DNA of 64,000 nt from Mycobacterium genavense ATCC 51234 (GTDB taxonomy: Bacteria; Actinomycetota; Actinomycetes; Mycobacteriales; Mycobacteriaceae), in NCBI RefSeq assembly GCF_000526915.1, contig NZ_JAGZ01000009.1, forward strand, positions 1-64,000, in the 5' to 3' direction. Shown here piece after piece: positions 56,158-64,000 of this stretch; position 1 is the stretch's first letter, and every line of letters begins with the position of its first letter. The position numbers and the translations under genes are program-made. A model generated the notes under the pieces. The model had not been told where the DNA came from. It did not search any database and saw only the letters and a list, made by a program, of their open reading frames with translations.

Positions 56158-56170
56158 GAAACGGTGTTCA
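56158..56170 (-). promoter_or_regulatory. possible BioQ box upstream of bioB
   Basis: On the minus strand the sequence TGAACACCGTTTC matches 12 of 13 positions of the BioQ palindrome TGAAC-N3-GTTAC as I recall it for M. smegmatis. It lies about 75 bases upstream of the bioB start and between the divergent bioB and membrane-module genes. It would mediate biotin-dependent repression if a BioQ protein is encoded elsewhere. Confidence 0.4.
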
Positions 56171-56221
56171 AAGTAGGGTAACGGCCGTAGTACACCGAAA
56201 CCGTCGGGGTATACGAGGACC

Positions 56222-56401
56222 ATGGCTACTCAGCATGTCGAGTACCTGGCACACCACATGCTCCTGCTGGCGGCGCCGGCCTTCCTGCCGGCCGTCATCG
56301 TCGTCGGCGTCGTCCTGTATGTCGCGTTGAAGGACCGCCGCGCCGGTTCGTCCGGGGATTCCCAGGAACCGGCCGAAGCTCCGGACGACAAGGGTGATTG
56401 A
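56222..56401 (+). CDS. small membrane protein (59 residues)
   Basis: A 59-residue protein starting MATQHVEYLAHHMLLL, with a His-rich N-terminus, one membrane helix (PAVIVVGVVLYVAL) and a charged, acidic tail ending PDDKGD. I do not recognise the family. It is too short to be conspicuous but has a clear start, a single helix and position just before three membrane/periplasmic genes on the same strand, with which it likely forms one module. Intact. Confidence 0.65.
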   Translation: MATQHVEYLAHHMLLLAAPAFLPAVIVVGVVLYVALKDRRAGSSGDSQEPAEAPDDKGD

Positions 56402-56496
56402 CGCGCCCTCGATCTGGGCATTACAGGTTGGGTCAGGGTGAACTTACCTGCCAGTAATGAGGGTCTCCCGGGACGTCCCGGCGCAGTAGGGAGGAC

Positions 56497-58335
56497 ATGA
56501 CAATGGCGTCAACGGTGCTACCACTTCTGGCCGAACCGTCGGCTCGCGGTGCCGGCCTCAACCAGGTGATCGGGCTGTCGATCGCCGCGGTGATCATCAC
56601 GCTGGTCATGTTGTGGGTGGGCCACGCGCACCGCACTCGTCGCATCACGTGGTTGACTCGCCTGGCCGACAAGCTGGGCGAGAAATTCCACCGCCCGAAC
56701 TGGGTGGCGCTGCCGACCCTGATTTACACCACGTCGATCATCTGCGCGCTGTTCGGCTTCATCTGGGACGTCAGCTGACACATCGGCAACGGCCGCGATC
56801 CCGGGCCGCTGGCCAACCCGGCGCACTACTTCATCATCATCGGCTTGTTCGGGGTGTTCCTGGCCGGCATGACCGCGATCGTCACCCCGTACGACAAGCT
56901 CGGCCCGGCCGCGGTGCGCATCACCCGGGACTGGCACGCACCGGTCGGCGGGGTACTGATGGCCGGCTGCGGGCTCTACGCGATGATCGGCTTCCCGCTC
57001 GACGACGTCTGGCACCGGATCTTCGGCCAAGACGTCACCCTATGGGGCCCAACGCATTTGATGATGATCGGCGGCGCCTGCTTTTCGCTGTTCGCGGTGT
57101 TGATGCTGGAGCGCGAGGGCGAGGCCCAGCAGGCCGCCGAGGCCGCGCACGGCGCTTTCATCACGTTCTTGCGCTACCTGTCATTCGGCGGGATGTTCAT
57201 CGGTCTGTCGGTCTATCAGATCGAATACGACTTCGGCGTCGAACAATTCCGGCTGGTGCTGCAGCCGATGATGATCGCCTTCGCGTCGGCACTGGCGGCC
57301 GTCGCCGCCCGCATCACCATGGGCCGCGGCGCGGCGATCATCGCGGCGTTGTTGGCGATCGCGTTGCGCGGCGGGGTCGCGCTGCTGGTGGGCCCCATCC
57401 TGGGCGCGCCGATCAACTGGTTCCCGCTGTACCTGGGTCCCGCACTGGTCGTCGAACTGATAGCACTGACTCCATTGTTCAAGCGCCCCATCGCTTTTGG
57501 CGCCGTCTCCGGCTTGGGAGTGGCGACGGTGGGGCTGTGGCTGGAGTCGCTGTGGATCGGCGCGGTCTATCACTACCCGTGGCCGGTCAGCATGTGGGGC
57601 GAGGCCCTGGCCATGGCGGTACCGGTCGGGGTGCTGTCCGGGATGTGTGGCGCGATGTTCGGCATGGTACTGACCGGCCAGCGGCTGCCGCAGCGCTGGA
57701 TCGGCGTTTCGACGGTGGTGGCCACCGTGCTGGTGATCGGCGGCGCGGTCGCCAACGGCCTGCACATCGTGGTGCCCGAGCAGGGCAAGGCCGCGATAAC
57801 ACTGACCGAGCTGCCGAGCAAACCCGGCCAGCGCATGGTGTCCGCCGATGTGCAGCTGACACCGGCCAATACGGTTGGCCCGCAACCGGATTGGCTGACG
57901 GTGCTGTCCTGGCAGGGTCGCATGGAAAACCAGCGGGGTCTGGTGATCGACCGGCTCGAAAAACTGGGCCCCGGCCATTACCGCACCACCCAGCCGGTAC
58001 CGGTGTGGGGATCGTGGAAGACGCTGCTGCGCATCCAGGACGGCTACACCATGACGGCCGTGCCGATCTACGAGCCGGCCGACGACGCCATTCCCGCCGC
58101 CGAGGTTCCCGCCCTGTCCTCGATCGACCGGCCGTTCGTGCACGAGATCACCATCTTGCAGCGCGAACGCGATCAGAACGCGCCCGGCTGGCTCTACAAC
58201 GCCGGTTCGCTCGTCGTGCTGGTGCTGACGCTGATGGTCATCGCGGGGCTGACGTGGGGCGCGGGCCGCATCAACAACGCGCTGTCCGAGCCCGAGCCGG
58301 TCTCCGAAAAGCAACCCCTACCGCGGGCGGCGTGA
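56497..58335 (+). pseudogene. polytopic membrane protein of unknown family, internal stop
   Basis: A protein of about 612 residues with ten or more hydrophobic segments and a large extracytoplasmic soluble domain after residue about 430. Intramembrane or border histidines are frequent (GHAHRTRR, NPAHYFIIIG, RDWHAPVGG, GPTHLMMIGG), which would suit metal or heme binding; nothing proves it. An in-frame TGA at 56776-56778 lies after WDVS, while both sides read as one continuous frame. A ribosome-binding site AGGGAGGAC precedes ATG 56497. Family not recognised. Confidence 0.7.
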
Positions 58336-58339
58336 GCCG

Positions 58340-58690
58340 ATGACGTTGCGCGGCACGCTTATTACGGCGTGGGTGACGGTGCTGATGGGCTGCGGCAGCG
58401 AACCGGGCCAGCCTCCCGCCGAGGCGTTGAACATCGACGTGACCATTTCGTACGGGCAGGTGACCCCGACCAACGCCATGCTGCAGGCCAAGGTCAAGCA
58501 GCAGATCACCCTGCACGTGGCCAGCGACGTCACCGACGAGTTGCATGTGCACTCGGTGCCCGATCACAAGTTCCCGGTCGCCGCCGCACCTAACCAGCTG
58601 TTCCATTTCAGCGTCGACGTCCCGGGCAGGGTTGACGTAGAACTCCACCATCTGGACCGCACGATAGCGACGATTCAAGTCGAGCCGTGA
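58340..58690 (+). CDS. cupredoxin-like lipoprotein
   Basis: A 116-residue secreted protein with lipobox VLMGC at residues 14-18, so the mature part is membrane-anchored outside. It has the seven- or eight-stranded cupredoxin look (ITLHVASDVTDELHVHSV, FPVAAAPNQLFHFSVDVP, RVDVELHHLD). Histidines in LHVHS and VELHH sit where such domains have Cu ligands, but no Cys ligand is present, so metal binding is uncertain. It starts four bases after the polytopic gene and overlaps the next gene by GTGA. Confidence 0.75.
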   Translation: MTLRGTLITAWVTVLMGCGSEPGQPPAEALNIDVTISYGQVTPTNAMLQAKVKQQITLHVASDVTDELHVHSVPDHKFPVAAAPNQLFHFSVDVPGRVDVELHHLDRTIATIQVEP

Positions 58691-60025
58691 CGGTGCTGCT
58701 GGCCCATGGCCTGGGCGGGTCGGGCGATCTTCCGGTGCCCTACCTGTACGCGATGGTCGGTGCGGCGTGGGCGTTGACGTTCACGTTCGCGTTGGTCGCC
58801 TTCGCGTGGCGGCGACCGCGGTTCGATCCGGATGCGCCCGGCCGTCCGTTGCCGGCGTGGGTGACGACGCTGGTCGACGCCCGCGCCACGCGCCGGACGG
58901 TCGCGGCCCTGGCCCTGGCCTTCGCCGTCTGGGTGGTGCTGGCCGGGGTGTTCGGCCCGCAAACCCACGCCAACGGCCTGCTCGGGGCGTTCTACGTGTT
59001 GCTGTGGGTGGGGCTGGTCGCGCTGTCGTTGGGGTTCGGGCCGGTGTGGCGAGTGCTTTCCCCGATGCGCACGGTGTATCTGCTGCTGCGGGCCGCCGTG
59101 CCCGAGCGGCTGAGCCGGCCGCGGCTGTGCTACCCGGAAAGCTGGGGCTACCGGCCCGCCGCGGCCGGGCTGTTCGCCTTCGTCTGGCTGGAGCTGGCCA
59201 GCCCGAACTCGGCGTCGCTGCCCTGGGTGCGCGGGTGGCTATTGGTCTACGCGGTGGTGTTGCTAGTCGGGGCGTGGCTGTGCGGGCAGCGCTGGCTGGC
59301 CAGGGTCGACCCGTTCGGCGTGTACAGCATGGCGGTGTCCCGGCTGTCCCCGTTTCGGCGTTCAAAAGCCAACGGGCAGATCGTCATCGGCAACCCGTTC
59401 GACCATCTGCCGTCGCTGCCGGTGCGCCCCGGTGTGGTCACGGTGCTGGCGATGCTGCTCGGGTCGACCGCGTTCGACAGCTACTCGTCGTCGCCGACGT
59501 GGCGCGGTTTCGCCGACGGATTGTCCCGATCCGCCCACGCTGATGTCGTCGGCGCTGCGCACCGCCGGGCTGCTGGTCTTCATTTCGGTTGTCGCGCTGA
59601 CGTTCTCGCTGGCGGCCCGGGCAACCGGCGGGGTGGACCGCGCGCTGCGCCGGGCACTGCCCGGCCAGCTGGCGCACTCGCTGATCCCGATCGTGGTGGG
59701 CTACATCTTCGCGCACTATCTTTCCTATTTGGTGGAGCGCGGGCAGCAGGCCGTGATCGCGCTGGCCGATCCGTTCGTTCAGGGCTGGAACCTGTTGGGG
59801 CTGGGGCATTTACCGGTGGCCTACGTGTTGTCCCAGCATCCGCCGGTGCTGGCCGGCATCAAGGTGGCGTGCGTGGTGACCGGGCATATCGTCGCGGTGA
59901 TCGCCGCGCATGACCGGGCGCTGCGGCTGCTGCCCGCCGGCCATCAGCTGACCGGGCAACTCACCATGATGCTGGTCATGGTCGGTTACACGTTCACCGG
60001 TTTGTATCTGCTGTTCGGCGGCTAA
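58687..60025 (+). pseudogene. polytopic membrane protein, frameshifted
   Basis: About 445 residues with nine or ten hydrophobic segments. GTG 58687 overlaps the lipoprotein stop. Two blocks read well: VFGPQTHANGLLGAFYVLL in the first frame and PTLMSSALRTAGLL through FTGLYLLFGG in the next. One extra C near 59525 (GFADGLS-DPPTLMSS) explains the break. The central loop is Arg/Pro-rich (RRSKANGQIVIGNPFDHLP). I do not recognise the family; it is convergent with the 2H phosphoesterase gene and overlaps its stop by four bases. Confidence 0.65.
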
Positions 60026-60528
60026 AGCGGGTGCTCGACCCGCTTGTCGCCGTCCCAGCGGCGCAGTCCCGCGAAGCTGCCCGCGATCTGCGCCGGCCGG
60101 CCCGCGATGCGCAGCGCCCGGCCCAACTGCGCGCCACCGACCCGGCGCGCCAGCGTGACGTGTGCGGTCCACTGCCCGGGCAAGCTGTTGGGCATCGGCA
60201 CGGGCGCCAGGAACGGACCGCACACCCGGTGCACCTCGGCGTGCAGCGCCAGCAGCTCGCTGCTCAGTACCAGCAGCCGGGCGAACACCGCGCCGGTGCG
60301 GCCGAACAGCACCGGTGCGCCGATCAGCGCGCCCAGCGGAAGCCACGCGGTCACCGGACGCAGTAGCTCGTCGACGTCGGCCGAAATGCGTTCCGCCACA
60401 GCCAGTGTGACGTGCGGGCGGCTGGCCGGGGCCTGGCTGGGGATGCCGGCGCCGGCCAGCTCGTCGGCGATCCGCCGGACCGCGGCCTCGGTGTCGCGGT
60501 CGAAGACCAGCTCGATCGAATGGACCAT
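60022..60528 (-). CDS. 2H phosphoesterase (2'-5' RNA ligase family)
   Basis: A 168-residue homologue of Rv1571. Two His-x-Thr motifs, RPHVTLAV and TAHVTLARR, about 85 residues apart, form the paired active site of the 2H superfamily (2'-5' RNA ligase/cyclic phosphodiesterase). ATG 60528 overlaps the bioD stop (TGATG), so it is the last cistron of the bio operon here as in M. tuberculosis. Its substrate is unknown. Intact. Confidence 0.88.
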   Translation of the reverse strand: MVHSIELVFDRDTEAAVRRIADELAGAGIPSQAPASRPHVTLAVAERISADVDELLRPVTAWLPLGALIGAPVLFGRTGAVFARLLVLSSELLALHAEVHRVCGPFLAPVPMPNSLPGQWTAHVTLARRVGGAQLGRALRIAGRPAQIAGSFAGLRRWDGDKRVEHPL

Positions 60529-61220
60529 CAGCGCACCAGGGCGCCCACCCAGTCGCGGTCGAAGGCCGCCGCGCTCATCGCCGCGAAGTCGTCGACGGGC
60601 AGCGCGCCGGCCCCGGCGGGCAGCGCGGCCCGCACCGGCGCCAGCCGGTCCAGGGCCGACCGGTTGGACGTCTGCAGGACGCCGGGCTGCGACGGCCAGC
60701 TGCCGATCACCACGCCCGCACACGAAAGACCTTGTCCGGCGATCGATTCCAGGGTGAGCGCGGTGTGGTTCAACGTGCCCAGTTCCGCGGTGACGGTGAC
60801 CAGCACCGCGGCACCCAGGTCGACGGCCAGATCGCGCAGCGTGACGCCGGCTTGACCATCTCGTCGGCCGAGTTCGACCAGCAGCCCGCCGGCGCCCTCG
60901 ACCAGCGTCAGCCGCCCCGGGCGGTCCAGGTCGCGGACGAGCCGCCGCATCTCCTCGCGGGTCGGCAGTGGCATGCCGGCCTGCTCGGCTGCGGCGACGG
61001 GGGCCAGCGGCTGCGGATAGCGCGCCAGCCCGGCGACCTCGGTCACCCCAGACAGCCGGGTGACCTCGGCGAGGTCGTCGTCGCCGCAGTCGGTGCCGGT
61101 CTGCACGGGTTTGCACACCGCGACGTCGATCCCGGCCTGACGCGCGTGACAGGCCAGCGCCGCGACGGCGACCGTCTTACCAACTCCCGTGCCGGTGCCC
61201 GTGACGGCCAGGACGGTCAA
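60528..61220 (-). CDS. bioD: dethiobiotin synthetase
   Basis: Carboxylates DAPA to dethiobiotin. 230 residues; P-loop VTGTGTGVGKTV, CKPVQTG and LVEGAGGLLVEL. TTG 61220 overlaps the bioF stop (TTGA). It carries a slightly longer GRRDGQAG insertion compared with M. tuberculosis BioD. Intact. Confidence 0.96.
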   Translation of the reverse strand: MTVLAVTGTGTGVGKTVAVAALACHARQAGIDVAVCKPVQTGTDCGDDDLAEVTRLSGVTEVAGLARYPQPLAPVAAAEQAGMPLPTREEMRRLVRDLDRPGRLTLVEGAGGLLVELGRRDGQAGVTLRDLAVDLGAAVLVTVTAELGTLNHTALTLESIAGQGLSCAGVVIGSWPSQPGVLQTSNRSALDRLAPVRAALPAGAGALPVDDFAAMSAAAFDRDWVGALVR

Positions 61221-62365
61221 CGGCGCGCCACGGCAAGCACATCGGTGAGCACCCGCCGCGCGACCTCCAGGTCGGCGTCGTCGAGCGACGCCCGCGCGGT
61301 CAGCCGCAGCCGTGACGTCCCGGCGGGCACGGTCGGCGGCCGGAAGCAGCCGACTCGCACGCCGGCGTCCAGGCAGGCGGTCGCGGCGGCCACCGCCGCC
61401 TCCGGGTCGCCCAGGATCACCGACACCACCGCCGACCGCGGCTCCTCGGGCACGCCGCAGATGTCGGCCAATGCGCGGGCGTGCCGCAGCACCGCCTCGG
61501 GCCGCCACGCCTCGGTGCGCAGCACCTGCAGCGCGGCCCGCGCGGCGCCGACGGCCGCCGGAGCCAGGCCGGTGTCGAAGATGAACGGACGGGCCGCGTC
61601 GATCAAGTGAGCACGCACCTCGGCGGGCCCGAGCACCATGCCGCCCTGGCTGCCCAGCGCCTTGGACAGCGTCGTGGTCATCACCACGTCGGGGGCACCG
61701 GCCAGCCCGAGCTCGTGCAGCAGTCCGCGCCCCCCGCCGCGCACCCCGAGCCCGTGCGCCTCGTCGACGATCAACAGCGCCCGGTGGCGGCGGCAGACCT
61801 CGTGCAGCGCGCGCAGCGGGGCCAACACGCCGTCGGCGCTGAAGACCGATTCGGTGATGACGACGGCGCGCTCCTTGTCGCGAGCGGCCAGGGCCGCGTC
61901 GACCGCGTCGACATCGCGGTGCGGCGTCACCACCACCCCCGCGCGCGACAGCCGACAGGCGTCGACCAGCGACGCGTGCGAACGGGCCTCCGACACCAGC
62001 AGCGAGCCCGGGCCGGACAGTCCGACGACGGTGCCGAGGTTGGCGGTGTATCCGGAGGAGAACAGCAGCCCGGCGGCGGCGCCGACGTAGTCGGCGAGCT
62101 CGGTCTCGAACTGCTGGTGCAGTTCGGTGTCGCCGGTGACCAGGCGCGATCCGGTGGCGCCGGCACCCCAGAGCCGCAACGCCGCCACGCCGCCCTCGAT
62201 CACGTCGGGATGCTGCGACAGGCCGAGGTAGTCGTTGGACGCCAGATCCAGCTCGGTGGCCACGGCCGGGCGCGGGCGCAGCGACCGACGCAGCCCGGCC
62301 GCGCGGCGCTGCTGTTCGGTCGCCTCCAGCCAGGCCAGCGGGGAAGCCTCGATCGGTGCCTTCAT
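61217..62365 (-). CDS. bioF: 8-amino-7-oxononanoate synthase
   Basis: PLP enzyme joining pimeloyl-thioester and alanine. 382 residues; LDLASNDYLGLSQHP, SGYTANLGTVVGLSG, VDEAHGLGVRGGGRG and the PLP lysine in TTTLSKALGSQGG. Six-base gap to bioA; overlaps bioD. Intact. Confidence 0.96.
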   Translation of the reverse strand: MKAPIEASPLAWLEATEQQRRAAGLRRSLRPRPAVATELDLASNDYLGLSQHPDVIEGGVAALRLWGAGATGSRLVTGDTELHQQFETELADYVGAAAGLLFSSGYTANLGTVVGLSGPGSLLVSEARSHASLVDACRLSRAGVVVTPHRDVDAVDAALAARDKERAVVITESVFSADGVLAPLRALHEVCRRHRALLIVDEAHGLGVRGGGRGLLHELGLAGAPDVVMTTTLSKALGSQGGMVLGPAEVRAHLIDAARPFIFDTGLAPAAVGAARAALQVLRTEAWRPEAVLRHARALADICGVPEEPRSAVVSVILGDPEAAVAAATACLDAGVRVGCFRPPTVPAGTSRLRLTARASLDDADLEVARRVLTDVLAVARR

Positions 62366-62371
62366 CGGCGT

Positions 62372-63676
62372 TCAGCCTACGAGCCCCGCGACCCCGACCA
62401 TCGCCGAGGTGATCTGCGCGATCTCGTCCGGGCCGCAGATGTAGGGCGGCATCGCGTAGATCAGGTTGCGGAACGGGCGCAGCCAGACGCCGTGGTCCAG
62501 CGACGCCGGGGTGGCCACGGCCAGGTCGACCGCCCGGTCGCACTCGATGACACCGATCGCGCCGCACACCCGTACGTCGGCCACCCCGCGCAGCGCGCGG
62601 GCCGGCTCGAGCCCCGCCGTGAGCCCGGCCGCGATCTCGGCGACCCGTGACCGCCAATCCTGGCCCAGCAGCACCTCGACGCTGGCCACCGACACCGCAC
62701 AGGCCAGCGGGTTGGCCATGAACGTCGGCCCGTGCATCAGCGCGCCGGCCGCACCGGAGCTGATCGTGTGCGCGATCTCGGTGGTGCACAACGTCGCGGC
62801 CAGGCTGAGGTAGCCGCCGGTCAGCGCCTTGCCGACGCACATGATGTCCGGGCTGACGCCGGCGTGGTCGGCGGCGAACAACTCGCCGGTGCGGCCGAAC
62901 CCGGTGGCGATCTCGTCGAAAACCAGCAGCACGTCGTGCCGGTGGCAGATCTCGCGCAGGTCGCGCAGGTAGAGCGGGTCGTGGAAGCGCATGCCGCCGG
63001 CGCCCTGGACGACGGGTTCGACGACGACGGCCGCCAGCTCGGCCGCGTGCCGCGCGAGTTGCTCCTCGAACGCGGCGCTGTAGGCCGGGTCGTGGGCGCG
63101 GGGCACCTGTGGGGCGAACACCTGCCTGGCCAGGATGTCGGTCCACAACGAGTGCATGCCGCCGTCGGGGTCGCAGACGCTCATCGGCGTGAAGGTGTCG
63201 CCGTGGTAGCCGCCGCGCCACGTCATCAGCCGGTGCTTGGCCGGCTCACCGCGGCTGCGCCAGTACTGCAGCGCCATCTTGACCGCGACCTCGACCGAGA
63301 CCGACCCGGATTCGCTGAAGAACACCGTGTCCAGGCCGGCCGGAGTGGTCTGCACCAGCAGCTCGGCCAGCCAGGCCGCCGGTTCGTGGGTCAGGCCGCC
63401 GAACATCACGTGGTTCATCGCGTTCAGCTGGGCTTTCAGCGCGGCGTCCAGGACCGGGTGGCCGTGGCCGTGGATCGCGGTCCACCAGGAACTCATCGCG
63501 TCCAGCACGTCGACCGTTCGGCCGTCTCTGACCAGCGTCAACCGCGAGCCGCGGGCCCCGACGGCGACCACGGGCGGGATGGCTTCGCTGCCGATCGTGC
63601 TGTAGGGATGCCACAGATGCGCGGCGTCGATCGCGCTGATCTGCTCGGGCGTCAACCCGGATCTCGCCGCAGGCAT
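62372..63676 (-). CDS. bioA: adenosylmethionine-8-amino-7-oxononanoate aminotransferase
   Basis: Transfers an amino group from SAM to KAPA. 434 residues; SSWWTAIHGHGHP, GGYHGDTF, FDEIATGFGRTG, the PLP lysine in CVGKALTGGYLSLAA and LRPFRNLIYAMPPY. ATG 63676 (MPAARSGLTPEQISAID) is chosen over the upstream GTG frame because it matches the family. First gene of bioAFD. Intact. Confidence 0.96.
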   Translation of the reverse strand: MPAARSGLTPEQISAIDAAHLWHPYSTIGSEAIPPVVAVGARGSRLTLVRDGRTVDVLDAMSSWWTAIHGHGHPVLDAALKAQLNAMNHVMFGGLTHEPAAWLAELLVQTTPAGLDTVFFSESGSVSVEVAVKMALQYWRSRGEPAKHRLMTWRGGYHGDTFTPMSVCDPDGGMHSLWTDILARQVFAPQVPRAHDPAYSAAFEEQLARHAAELAAVVVEPVVQGAGGMRFHDPLYLRDLREICHRHDVLLVFDEIATGFGRTGELFAADHAGVSPDIMCVGKALTGGYLSLAATLCTTEIAHTISSGAAGALMHGPTFMANPLACAVSVASVEVLLGQDWRSRVAEIAAGLTAGLEPARALRGVADVRVCGAIGVIECDRAVDLAVATPASLDHGVWLRPFRNLIYAMPPYICGPDEIAQITSAMVGVAGLVG

Positions 63677-63738
63677 AGAGACCGAGCGTAAAGCAGCCGG
63701 TTCGCGCAAAAGCCGACCATCGGGGAGCATCTATCGGC

Positions 63739-64000
63739 ATGGCGTTGCCGTACCCGTTCGAGGATCCGCACCGCGGCGACCGCGCCGGCTCCCCGCCGCC
63801 GTCGCCCGGACCCGCCGAGCCCGCCGATTTCCGGCCAATGACGTACGGCGACAACGACTCTGACGGTAAGCCGCGCGTGATCCGGCTTCGGGTGGCGCCG
63901 TGGGACCTGGTCGCCACCCTCACCCTGGTGACGCTGCTGATCATCCTGGCCACCGCGACGACGTGGCCGACCAAGCTCTATGGCTTCCTTGGCGAGGTGT
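63739..64000 (+). CDS. membrane protein, Rv1567c-like, cut by the window edge
   Basis: The first 87 residues of a membrane protein resembling Rv1567c: a Pro-rich cytosolic N-terminus (MALPYPFEDPHRGDRAGS), then RVAPWDLVATLTLVTLLIILA, the first helix. It is divergent from bioA; the 62-base gap holds both promoters. Function unknown. The 3' end lies outside the window. Confidence 0.75.
   Translation, partial: MALPYPFEDPHRGDRAGSPPPSPGPAEPADFRPMTYGDNDSDGKPRVIRLRVAPWDLVATLTLVTLLIILATATTWPTKLYGFLGEV

Noticed and set aside
56776..56778. TGA as selenocysteine
   Set aside because: No SECIS-like hairpin is visible after the codon, the residue is not in a redox motif, and neighbouring genes in the module are also broken, so a nonsense mutation is simpler.
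60528..63221. An 897-codon minus-strand frame spanning bioD, bioF and bioA
   Set aside because: Only its 3' part is BioD; the rest is a shadow of bioF and bioA in another frame. BioD starts at TTG 61220.

Overview
The window is high-GC DNA from a slow-growing Mycobacterium. Gene content, gene order and protein sequence follow the M. tuberculosis block Rv1631-Rv1567, read in reverse orientation: coaE, rpsA, polA, pdtaR, cya, cydABDC, tesB, pyk, lgt, trp, his, nad, bio. The species cannot be fixed from the sequence alone. Rv names below are recalled homologues, not search results.

Layout. 1-5.7 kb is non-syntenic: the 3' part of an Rv1747-like ABC exporter, a DUF402 protein, and a split NHEJ cassette in which the three LigD activities (phosphoesterase, ligase, polymerase) are separate overlapping genes followed by an Fpg/Nei-type glycosylase. 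5.7-13.8 kb is core: coaE, rpsA, polA, a DUF35/thiolase pair, pdtaR. 13.9-18.3 kb is an A/T-richer insertion beside tRNA-Leu(CAA), with an integrase remnant, a PknF-like kinase carrying a PknH-type sensor domain, a DUF6308 gene, a tiny lipoprotein and a decayed membrane gene. 18.3-29.6 kb holds cya, an HdeD-like protein, the cytochrome bd operon, a DUF2156 remnant, tesB and pyk. 29.7-37.3 kb is the DUF2752/TM2 pair, lgt and the trp operon. 37.4-45.5 kb is bcpB, chaA and the his operon. 45.6-48.4 kb is an F420-type oxidoreductase, a GGDEF gene and a dehydrogenase. 48.4-52.7 kb is nadABC with its divergent Nudix regulator. 52.8-63.7 kb is a lipase and the biotin genes, split by a four-gene membrane/cupredoxin module lying where M. 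tuberculosis, as I recall, has the phiRv1 prophage region.

Biosynthesis is complete and intact: the trp operon lacks trpF but HisA here is the PriA type, which supplies that step; nadABC sits under a palindromic NrtR-type operator; bioB is followed by bsaP and bioA-bioF-bioD are overlapping.

The most striking pattern is where damage falls. Many single-base indels, a 23-bp tandem duplication, an internal deletion, a nonsense codon and a lost start codon hit only genes expected to be dispensable: the NHEJ cassette, kinase, adenylate cyclase, diguanylate cyclase, cydA/cydC, tesB, DUF2156, the dehydrogenase and the membrane module. All housekeeping and biosynthetic genes read cleanly. This suggests ongoing reductive decay, including loss of cytochrome bd, rather than random sequencing error, although homopolymer errors cannot be excluded without reads.
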